A stretch of 18,751 nt of DNA from Actinomycetospora sp. GTDB taxonomy: Bacteria; Actinomycetota; Actinomycetes; Mycobacteriales; Pseudonocardiaceae. The first letter of the stretch is position 1. Each line of letters begins with the position of its first letter. Positions 12,788 to 18,751 of the stretch are shown piece by piece. A model generated the notes under the pieces. The model was given only the letters and a program-made list of their open reading frames with translations, had not been told where the DNA came from and did not search any database. Made by a program: the position numbers and the translations under genes. The stretch spans positions 1 through 18,751 of the forward strand of contig JAICLN010000028.1 of assembly GCA_025925615.1 (NCBI GenBank), written 5' to 3'.

Positions 12788-13330
12788 ATGGGTCGTCACC
12801 ACGCGAGCGCTCGTCCCCGGATCGTGGGACGTGGCCTGCGACTGGGAGTGGGCAGCGCCGGCGTCGTCGGCGCCGGGCTCCTCCAGCTCGCCGTGCCGGC
12901 GCTCGCCGCGCCCGCGGCCCCGGCTCCGGCCGCGGCTCCCGCGCCGGCCGCCGCTCCCGCACCCGCCACCAAGAGCGCCACCCCCTGCGCGATCACCGCG
13001 AAGGCCTGCGTCGACATCTCGCAGAAGAAGGCGTGGCTCACCGACGGCAAGGGCCACGTCCTCGACGGTCCCGTCACCGTGACCACCGGCGCCAAGGGGT
13101 ACGAGACCCCGACCGGCACCTTCACGGTCATGTGGAAGGACAAGAACCACAAGAGCGACGAGTACAACCACGCGCCGATGAACAACTCCGTGTTCTTCGC
13201 GCCCGGCGACGCCTTCCACGAGGGCAGCCTGCAGCGCGACTCGGCCGGCTGCGTGCACCTCTCGCACGACGACTCGGAGAAGTTCTTCGACAACCTGCAG
13301 GTCTACGACCAGGTCCAGATCATCCCCTGA
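12788..13330 (+). CDS. Secreted YkuD-family L,D-transpeptidase
   Basis: A 180-aa exported enzyme that forms 3-3 cross-links in peptidoglycan or attaches proteins to it. A basic N-terminus (MGRHHASARPRIVGRG) precedes a hydrophobic stretch (about 17-38) and a likely signal peptidase site at ALA-AP near residue 40. An Ala-Pro linker (41-61) spans the wall. The mature domain carries the YkuD signature HEGSLQRDSAGCVHLS (144-159) with His144, nucleophile Cys155 and His157. Cys67 and Cys74 could form a disulfide. There is no LysM or Ig domain, so it is a minimal form. AAAGGG precedes the ATG. The gene ends 25 bp before the NYN gene. Confidence 0.92.
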   Translation: MGRHHASARPRIVGRGLRLGVGSAGVVGAGLLQLAVPALAAPAAPAPAAAPAPAAAPAPATKSATPCAITAKACVDISQKKAWLTDGKGHVLDGPVTVTTGAKGYETPTGTFTVMWKDKNHKSDEYNHAPMNNSVFFAPGDAFHEGSLQRDSAGCVHLSHDDSEKFFDNLQVYDQVQIIP

Positions 13331-13355
13331 TCGCCGGGCCTGACAGGCTGACGGC

Positions 13356-14417
13356 ATGGCCGGGAACCCCGACGAGCGCGACGAGCGCATCGCGTTGCTG
13401 CTCGACTACGAGAACCTCGCGATCGGGGCCCGGGAGGGTCTCGGGGTGAGCCCGTTCGACCTCACCCCAGTGGCCGACGCCCTCGCGGTGCGGGGACGGG
13501 TGGTCGCCCGGCGCGCCTACGCCGACTGGTCCTCCTTCGACGAGGACCGCCGGCTGCTCGCCCGGGCGCAGGTCGAGCTGATCGACATCCCGCAGCGCCT
13601 CGGGGGCTCCCGCAAGAACGCCGCGGACATCAAGATGGCCGTCGACGCCATCGAGATCGCCTACGAGCGGTCCTGGGTGACGACCTTCGCGATCGGCACC
13701 GGCGACTCGGACTTCACACCGCTGGTGCACAAGCTTCGCGAGCTCGACAAGCGGGTGATCGGCATCGGGGTCGCGTCCTCGACGTCGCGGCTGCTCCCGC
13801 CCGCCTGCGACGAGTTCCTCTACTACGACCGCCTCCTCGAGGCCGCCGCGCCGCCGCCCGAGCCCGCCCCGGAGTCGGGTGCTCCGGCCGCCGTCGCCGG
13901 CTCCGACGCGGAGACCGCCGCCACCACCCCCGACGACGACGAGGCCGTGGGCCGGTTGGTGACCCGCACGCTCTCCGGGCTCGCCCGGCAGGGCGACGGG
14001 GCGGTGCTCGCCTCCCGCCTCAAGCGGGCCATCCTGCGCCAGGACCCGACCTTCGACGAGGCCGAGCACGGGTTCCGCGGGTTCGGTGAGCTGCTGCGCC
14101 ACCTGCAGGACCAGCGGATCGTCGAGCTCTCCACCGGGTTGGCGGCCGGCGACCCGGAGGTGTCGTTCCCGGAGAACGAACCGGCCGAGGACGACGCGTT
14201 CCGGCTGCTCGCCCAGACGGTGGGCGACCTCGCTCGCGGCGGTTCGGTGCCGCTCTCGGGGCTCAAGGACCAGGTCCGCAAGCGGCGGCCGGGCTTCTCC
14301 GAGAAGACCTACGGCTTCGCGTCCTTCCTCAGCTTCGCCAAGGCCGCCCGGGCCCGCGGGGTGGTCCGCATGGCGTGGGACGAGTCGGCCGGCGACTGGC
14401 GCCTGCAGCCCGCCTGA
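13356..14417 (+). CDS. NYN-domain ribonuclease-like protein with two LOTUS/OST-HTH-like domains
   Basis: A 353-aa protein. The NYN (PIN-like, LabA/DUF88) nuclease domain covers about 10-162: ALLLDYENLAIG (Asp17, Asn20), KNAADIKMAVDAIE (Asp91, Asp97) and IGTGDSDFTPLVHKLRELDK (Asp117, Asp119) provide the acidic metal site, all present. An Ala/Pro linker (163-195) leads to two similar winged-helix units, about 197-270 and 279-353, each with a GFxxFxxxLxxxxxxxxV core (HGFRGFGELLRHLQDQRIVEL; YGFASFLSFAKAARARGVVRM). These fit the LOTUS/OST-HTH fold, which binds RNA in eukaryotic Limkain/MARF1 proteins. It is probably an RNA-targeting endonuclease. CAGGCT six bases before the ATG may be a -10 box of a leaderless transcript. 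Confidence 0.87.
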   Translation: MAGNPDERDERIALLLDYENLAIGAREGLGVSPFDLTPVADALAVRGRVVARRAYADWSSFDEDRRLLARAQVELIDIPQRLGGSRKNAADIKMAVDAIEIAYERSWVTTFAIGTGDSDFTPLVHKLRELDKRVIGIGVASSTSRLLPPACDEFLYYDRLLEAAAPPPEPAPESGAPAAVAGSDAETAATTPDDDEAVGRLVTRTLSGLARQGDGAVLASRLKRAILRQDPTFDEAEHGFRGFGELLRHLQDQRIVELSTGLAAGDPEVSFPENEPAEDDAFRLLAQTVGDLARGGSVPLSGLKDQVRKRRPGFSEKTYGFASFLSFAKAARARGVVRMAWDESAGDWRLQPA

Positions 14418-14634
14418 GCCGCGGGTCCACACGTCACCGCCGGTAGCGCAACGTCAGGCACCGCCGCGGGTGGCCATCGGCTCGGCGCCGTCGGGTGATC
14501 CGCGGCGAGGACGTGCTCGGTCGGTCGGGGTCCGCTAGGCAGATGATCATGTCGACGGCACCACCGGGCGCCGTCGGGCGCCACACCGAGCATGATGGGG
14601 GAGGGATCGGGTGGCGCGCAGCGAGGAGGACACG

Positions 14635-14979
14635 ATGGCCGACGGGGCGACCGAGCAGGAGCGCCGCACGGGCGATGCGGACGTGGTCGACGTCGGGGCC
14701 CGGCACCGCTACGAGATCCGGGTGGACGGCGAGACCGCGGGCTTCGCCGAGTACCACCGGCGCGGCACCTCGACGATCTCGTTCACCCACACCGTCGTCG
14801 ACGACGCCCACGCCGGCCAGGGACTCGCCGGCCGCCTCGCCCGCGCGGCTCTCGACGACGCCCGCGCCCAGGGGCTCGCCGTCCTGCCGTACTGCCCCTT
14901 CGTCCGGGGCTGGATCGCCAAGCACCCCGACTACGTGGATCTCGTGCCCGAGGACCGCCGCGCCGAGTTCGAGCTCTGA
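14635..14979 (+). CDS. Small GNAT-fold N-acetyltransferase-like protein (YidJ/GTNAT type)
   Basis: A 114-aa protein of the short N-acetyltransferase subfamily that lacks the first strands of full GNAT enzymes. Residues 24-56 are beta strands (RYEIRVDGETAGFAEYHRRG, ISFTHTVVDD). The acetyl-CoA loop is HAGQGLAGRLARAALDDARA (59-78). The C-terminus has the subfamily signature VLPYCPFVRGWIAKHPDYVDLV (83-104). The physiological substrate of this subgroup is unknown. GAGGAGG lies seven bases before the ATG at 14635; a GTG at 14611 is less likely. The gene stands alone between 217-bp gaps in which I see no other gene. Confidence 0.85.
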   Translation: MADGATEQERRTGDADVVDVGARHRYEIRVDGETAGFAEYHRRGTSTISFTHTVVDDAHAGQGLAGRLARAALDDARAQGLAVLPYCPFVRGWIAKHPDYVDLVPEDRRAEFEL

Positions 14980-15015
14980 GCACACCGGAGCTCGACGACG
15001 ATCCGAACTTCGTGA

Positions 15016-15045
15016 GCGTGTCGCGTCGTTTCTTGCGCGTGTCGC
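15016..15045. repeat. Short direct repeat GCGTGTCGC
   Basis: The nonamer GCGTGTCGC occurs at 15016-15024 and 15037-15045, a period of 21 bp or two helical turns, in the gap before the MFS transporter gene. It might be a paired regulator site or part of a dispersed repeat. Words this GC-rich recur by chance, so support is weak. Confidence 0.25.
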
Positions 15046-15197
15046 TCCCGACGTCGTGATCATGGGCCGCAGGCGCCGTCGCCTCCCGGAACCACCTGCT
15101 CGACACGGCCGTGCTGGCCTGCTGACGCGGACCACACGCCCGGGGTAGTTTCTCGTGCTCACGACATGGGCGTCGGACGAGGCGGGAGGCCGGGACC

Positions 15198-16589
15198 GTG
15201 GCGACCGATGCGGATGCACCGTCGACCGGGGGCGCGAGCGCTGTCCTCGAGACCCTGCCGCTCTCCCGGTGGCACAAGGTGATCGTCGTCCTCGTCGGGA
15301 TCGGGTCGTTCTTCGACCTCTACGAGGTGTTCCTGGGCGGGGTGCTCGCCCCGATCCTCGCGAAGGAGTTCGCGCTCGGGTCGGCCGGCAAGGCGGCCGT
15401 CGTCGCGAGCGGCTTCCTGGGGATGTTCGTCGGCGCCAACGTCCTCTCGGTGATGGCCGACCGGATGGGCCGTCGTCGGGTGTTCCTGTTCAACCTGCTG
15501 ACCTATTCCTTGTTCAGCCTGCTCGCGGCGTTCTCCCCGAACATCGAGGTGTTCCTGGTCCTGCGCTTCCTCGCCGGGATCGGGCTGGGCTCCGAGCTGG
15601 TGCTCGTCGACACCTACCTCGCCGAGTTCCTGCCCGCGCGGGTCCGCGGCCGCTACATCGCCTGGGCCTACACGGTCGGCTTCCTCGGCGTCCCGGTCGC
15701 CGCGCTGCTCGGCGGCAAGCTCGTCGCCGCCGAGCAGATCGCCGGTATCGACGGCTGGCGGTGGCTGCTCGTCGCCGGGGCCCTGGGCGCCGTCTTCGTC
15801 CTCTGGATGCGCCGGGTGCTGCCGGAGTCCCCGCGGTGGCTGGAGACGCACGGGCGGGCCGACGAGGCGGAACGGGTCGTCCGGGACATCGCGGCCCGGG
15901 CCGGTGCACCGGAGGCCGCCGACGCGATCCCGGAGCGCGCGGTCGGACCCCCGCCCGGCGCCGGTCCGGAGGCACGGTCCACGAGCGAGGTGCTCCGGAC
16001 CGCCTTCACCGGCGTGTACCGGAGGCGGACGGTCATGCTGTTCGTCTTCCAGATCCTGCAGACGGTCGCCTACTACGGCTTCGGCACGCTCGCGCCGCTG
16101 GTCCTGGTGGCCAAGGGCTTCGACATCACCGACTCGCTGGGCTACGCCGCCCTGAGCTTCGCCGGCTACCCGATCGGCTCGCTCATCTCGGTGCCCCTGG
16201 TGGAGCGGTTCGAGCGGAAGTACCTGATCATCGCGTCGGCCTTGCTGATCGCGGTGTTCGGGATCGTCTTCGCGGCCGCCGCCTCGCCGTGGCTCATCGT
16301 CGTCGCGGGCTTCCTGCTGACGTCGGCGAGCAACGTCTTCTCGAACTCGTTCCACATCTACCAGGCGGAGATCTTCCCGACGGCGATCCGCTCGACGGCG
16401 AGCGGTGTCGCCTACTCGCTCTCGCGGGCCACGTCGGTCGTGCTGCCCTTCATCGCGGTGCCGCTGCTGGCGAGCGCCGGCCCGGTCTGGGTGTTCGGCG
16501 GCTCGGCGGTGCTGATCATCGTGCTCTGCCTCGACGTCGGGCTGCTCGGTCCGCTCACGACCGGGCGGGCGCTGGAGGAGGTCGACTGA
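15198..16589 (+). CDS. Major facilitator superfamily transporter
   Basis: A 463-aa integral membrane protein with about 12 hydrophobic segments and the central loop typical of MFS permeases. The loop between helices 2 and 3 reads MADRMGRRRVF (motif A), and PESPRWLE after helix 6 is the signature shared by metabolite:proton symporters and sugar porters. The N-terminal KVIVVLVGIGSFFDLYEVFL matches the same group, in which helix 1 Asp is often needed for proton coupling. The substrate is probably an organic acid, aromatic acid or sugar; it cannot be fixed further. The GTG start follows GGGAGG by about nine bases. The stop overlaps the next gene's start (CTGA), so the two are co-translated. Confidence 0.9.
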   Translation: MATDADAPSTGGASAVLETLPLSRWHKVIVVLVGIGSFFDLYEVFLGGVLAPILAKEFALGSAGKAAVVASGFLGMFVGANVLSVMADRMGRRRVFLFNLLTYSLFSLLAAFSPNIEVFLVLRFLAGIGLGSELVLVDTYLAEFLPARVRGRYIAWAYTVGFLGVPVAALLGGKLVAAEQIAGIDGWRWLLVAGALGAVFVLWMRRVLPESPRWLETHGRADEAERVVRDIAARAGAPEAADAIPERAVGPPPGAGPEARSTSEVLRTAFTGVYRRRTVMLFVFQILQTVAYYGFGTLAPLVLVAKGFDITDSLGYAALSFAGYPIGSLISVPLVERFERKYLIIASALLIAVFGIVFAAAASPWLIVVAGFLLTSASNVFSNSFHIYQAEIFPTAIRSTASGVAYSLSRATSVVLPFIAVPLLASAGPVWVFGGSAVLIIVLCLDVGLLGPLTTGRALEEVD

Positions 16590-17263
16590 GCCCCGACGCG
16601 GAGTCCGCGCTCCCGGCGTGGCGCCGCCCGACCCCGGACGAGCGCCGCACCCCGGTCGCCGTTGCGATCCTCGGCGCGGCCGCCCTGCAGCTCTCGCTGC
16701 CCGACTCGGTGGTCCTCGGCTCGCGGTGGCTCATGCCGGTCCTCGAGGTCGTGCTGCTGGCCGTGCTCGTCGTCGCCAACCCGGGCCGCTTCGAGCGCGA
16801 GCCCGCGTGGCGTCGCACGACGAGCCTGGTGCTGACCGCGCTGGTCAGCGTCGCCAACGGCGCGGCGGTCGTCCGCCTGATCGCCCACCTGCTGGCGGGC
16901 GCGGGCGCCGACGACGCGGCCGTCCTGCTCTCGACCGGCGCCGCGATCTGGACGACCAACGTCATCGGCTTCGCCCTCTGGTACTGGCAGTTCGACCGCG
17001 GCGGACCGGCCGCCCGGGCCCGCGGCGACCGCGACGTCCCGGACTTCCTCTTCCCGCAGATGCAGGCGAAGGACATCGACCCGGAGTGGGAGCCGACGTT
17101 CGTCGACTACCTCTACGTCTCGTTCACCAACGCCACCGCGTTCAGCCCGACCGACACCATGCCGCTCTCGCGCTGGACGAAGCTGACGATGCTCGTGCAG
17201 TCCGCGGTCTCGCTCGCGACCGTCGCCCTCGTGGTCGCGCGGGCCGTCAACGTGCTGCGCTGA
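16586..17263 (+). CDS. DUF1345-like membrane protein, apparently starting at CTG
   Basis: A 225-aa membrane protein with hydrophobic segments near residues 26-45, 50-67, 78-100, 107-134 and 198-222. The C-terminal signature DYLYVSFTNATAFSPTDTMPLSRWTK matches DUF1345-type proteins. The soluble start (SALPAWRRPTPDERR) looks authentic, yet this frame has no ATG, GTG or TTG near it: none occurs upstream within more than 100 bases, and the first downstream (GTG, about 16709) would remove the first helix. CTG at 16586 overlaps the MFS stop as CTGA and sits four bases after GGAGGAGG, an ideal ribosome site. A CTG start is therefore proposed; a sequencing error or mutation from GTG is the alternative. 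The function is unknown, perhaps linked to the transporter. Confidence 0.8.
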   Translation: MSPDAESALPAWRRPTPDERRTPVAVAILGAAALQLSLPDSVVLGSRWLMPVLEVVLLAVLVVANPGRFEREPAWRRTTSLVLTALVSVANGAAVVRLIAHLLAGAGADDAAVLLSTGAAIWTTNVIGFALWYWQFDRGGPAARARGDRDVPDFLFPQMQAKDIDPEWEPTFVDYLYVSFTNATAFSPTDTMPLSRWTKLTMLVQSAVSLATVALVVARAVNVLR

Positions 17264-17264
17264 C

Positions 17265-17301
17265 GTGAACGGTCGTCGTCCAGGTGACCACATCCGTTCA
17301 C
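17265..17301. terminator. Bidirectional terminator hairpin
   Basis: GTGAACGG (17265-17272) and CCGTTCAC (17294-17301) form a perfect 8-bp inverted repeat with a 21-base loop. It occupies the 53-bp gap between the ends of the DUF1345-like gene and the convergent LCP gene, where a shared terminator is expected. There is no T-tract. Confidence 0.5.
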
Positions 17302-17316
17302 ATGGCCCCCGGGCTC

Positions 17317-18751
17317 TCAGTTCACGCAGGGCACCGTCGGGGCGGCCGTCCCGGCGTCCGAGGCCGGCACCGCGGGCTTCGGCTTGGCGGCCGGCGCGGC
17401 GGGAGCGGCCCCGCTCGAGGAGCCCCCCGAGGCCTGGGAGGACGACCCGGACTTCGACGACGACGAGGTGCTCGCGTCCGACGAGCCGGAGACGGTGTCG
17501 GAGATGTACTTCTGGACCGCGGACGGGTCGACCTGCACCGCCTCGCCGTCGTCCCCGGTGTCGTAGTTCGCGTCGACGATCGGGATCGTGTGGAAGCCGA
17601 TCGACCCGGAGCTGACGCCCTGCAGCTGGGTGGCGAGGCTCAGGACGTCGAGCGAGCGGTCGACGGTGATCGCCTTGTCGACCGCGGCGACGAGCGCGTC
17701 GCGCTTGGCCGAGTCGGTGAGGGTGTCCGACGAGAGCACGGTGTGCGCCATGCTCGAGAGGAAGACCTGCTGGCGGCGGGCGCGGTCGAGGTCGCCGCCG
17801 GGCAGGCCGTGGCGCTGGCGGACGAACGCGAGGGCCTGGGGACCGGACACGGTCTGCTGGCCCTTCGGGAACTTGGCGCCGGAGAACGAGTCGTTGACCG
17901 CCGAGTTCAGGCAGACCGGAACGCCGCCGACGGCCTGGCTGATGTCGGCGAACCCGGCGAGGTTCACGGCGCCGTAGTGCGTGATCGTCAGGCCGGTGAG
18001 CGACTCGACGGCGCCGATGGTCGTCTTCGCGCCCGCCGCGCCGGCCTGGACGGTGAGGTCGTTGCCGGACACCCCGTCCTTGGACAGCTCCGGGCGCGCG
18101 GCGTTGGAACCGTACGCGTACGCCGAGTTGATCTTGTGCTTGCCGAAGCCGTCGGGGAGGTCGACGTAGGAGTCGCGCGGGATGGAGAACCCGGTCGCCG
18201 GCCCGCCGCCGCCGGGGATGTGCAGCACGATGATCGTGTCGGTCGAGTCCCCGCCGGAGTCGCTCGCGCCCGCATGCAGGGCGGCGAGCTGGTCCTTGGG
18301 GAGCGGGTTGCCGAAGCTGTCGGTCCGTGAGTCGAGGCCCACGAGCAGGATGTTCTGGTCGGTGCCGAGGACCGACCCGAACGAGGTCCCGATGACGTCG
18401 ACCCGGCTCAGCCCGGAGTCGATCGACCGCGCGGCCAGCACGACCCCGCCGCTGATGAGCAACAGCAGGACCGAGGCGGCCGCGAGGAGGAGCACCATCA
18501 CGCGCGTCGTCGCGGCGGCCCGGACGCGCTCGAGGAGGGCGCGGCCCCCCTGACCGCCGCCGGCGGGGGCGCCGCCGTCGGGGCTGCGGCTGGGGGCCTC
18601 GTCCGGCTCGAGCGCCGGGGCGACCCGCGTGGGGGTCGGGGAGGGGCGACCGTTGCCGGGTCGACCGGGCGGCGGCGGCGCTGCTCCCGGTGCGGGGGGC
18701 GGCGGGACGGGGCGGCCGGCCCCGGGCGGGGGAGCAGCCGGGCGTCCGGGC
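17317..18751 (-). CDS. LytR-CpsA-Psr (LCP) family wall-polymer ligase, 5' end outside the window
   Basis: LCP enzymes transfer lipid-linked glycopolymers (arabinogalactan in related actinomycetes) onto peptidoglycan at the outer membrane face. The frame is open to the right edge with no start codon beyond GTG 18501, so the visible 477 residues are partial: a cytoplasmic Pro/Gly-rich segment of about 75 residues, ALLERVRAAATTRVM, one transmembrane helix (VLLLAAASVLLLLISGGVVL), then the LCP domain. Key motifs are LLVGLDSR, DTIIVLHIP, SIPRDSYVDLP, KINSAYAYG and FVRQRHGLPGGDLDRARRQQ, giving the pyrophosphate-binding Asp/Arg set. A Ser-rich, then Ala/Pro tail ends TVPCVN. Starting at 18501 would cut off the basic flank of the helix, so that start is not favoured. 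Confidence 0.9.
   Translation of the reverse strand, partial: PGRPAAPPPGAGRPVPPPPAPGAAPPPPGRPGNGRPSPTPTRVAPALEPDEAPSRSPDGGAPAGGGQGGRALLERVRAAATTRVMVLLLAAASVLLLLISGGVVLAARSIDSGLSRVDVIGTSFGSVLGTDQNILLVGLDSRTDSFGNPLPKDQLAALHAGASDSGGDSTDTIIVLHIPGGGGPATGFSIPRDSYVDLPDGFGKHKINSAYAYGSNAARPELSKDGVSGNDLTVQAGAAGAKTTIGAVESLTGLTITHYGAVNLAGFADISQAVGGVPVCLNSAVNDSFSGAKFPKGQQTVSGPQALAFVRQRHGLPGGDLDRARRQQVFLSSMAHTVLSSDTLTDSAKRDALVAAVDKAITVDRSLDVLSLATQLQGVSSGSIGFHTIPIVDANYDTGDDGEAVQVDPSAVQKYISDTVSGSSDASTSSSSKSGSSSQASGGSSSGAAPAAPAAKPKPAVPASDAGTAAPTVPCVN

Noticed and set aside
15155..17263. Single 702-codon ORF as one protein
   Set aside because: The first two thirds are an out-of-frame reading of the MFS gene; only the last 225 codons are a real membrane protein.

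Overview
The window is 18.75 kb of very GC-rich DNA with strong G/C preference at third codon positions, GTG/TTG starts, apparently leaderless promoters, and wall and aromatic/acyl-CoA genes typical of actinomycetes. I infer a Pseudonocardiaceae-like actinobacterium (for example Pseudonocardia or Actinomycetospora); this rests on style and gene content, not on a marker gene. No rRNA, tRNA, CRISPR array, insertion sequence or phage gene is visible.

Layout. (1) 1-3.74 kb: a degenerate short-chain dehydrogenase converges on a RIO-type kinase with the two stop codons interlocked. Upstream of the kinase lie a 21-codon ORF and an ArsR regulator/SRPBCC operon whose second gene carries an apparent -1 frameshift. 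Divergent from ArsR is a four-helix membrane protein built from two DUF1003-like units. (2) 3.74-4.04 kb: noncoding, with two diverged ~55-bp repeats that can each fold into a hairpin, and a G11 run. (3) 4.04-7.34 kb: a second catalytically degenerate SDR converges on a meta-cleavage lower-pathway operon read leftward: acylating acetaldehyde dehydrogenase, 4-hydroxy-2-oxovalerate aldolase, a candidate 24-aa microprotein, and a duplicated-domain tautomerase. All junctions overlap or abut. (4) 7.6-12.3 kb: acyl-CoA genes: an enoyl-CoA hydratase homologue lacking both catalytic Glu, a VOC-fold protein, a block of two palindromic repeats, an HxlR regulator with an apparently leaderless promoter, a PaaG-like isomerase, and a convergent fatty-acid/aromatic acyl-CoA synthetase. 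(5) 12.3-18.75 kb: cell-envelope and miscellaneous genes: a secreted YkuD L,D-transpeptidase, a NYN ribonuclease with two LOTUS/OST-HTH-like domains, a small GNAT-like protein, an MFS transporter, a DUF1345-like membrane protein that seems to start at CTG, and an LCP wall-polymer ligase whose N-terminus runs off the right edge.

How it fits together. The aldolase/dehydrogenase pair channels 4-hydroxy-2-oxoacids to pyruvate plus acetyl-CoA or propionyl-CoA, the usual end of meta-cleavage of catechols or sterol rings. The neighbouring CoA ligase, PaaG-like isomerase and hydratase homologue would activate and process acyl or aryl acids, so 4-12 kb looks like an accessory carbon-catabolism region. 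The transpeptidase and LCP protein are wall-maturation functions unrelated to it.

Most unusual points: the 24-codon ORF fitted exactly between two catabolic genes, the CTGA stop/start junction with a near-perfect Shine-Dalgarno, the frameshifted SRPBCC gene, two families of structured intergenic repeats, and the NYN-LOTUS protein. I found no clear undescribed defence or biosynthetic system.
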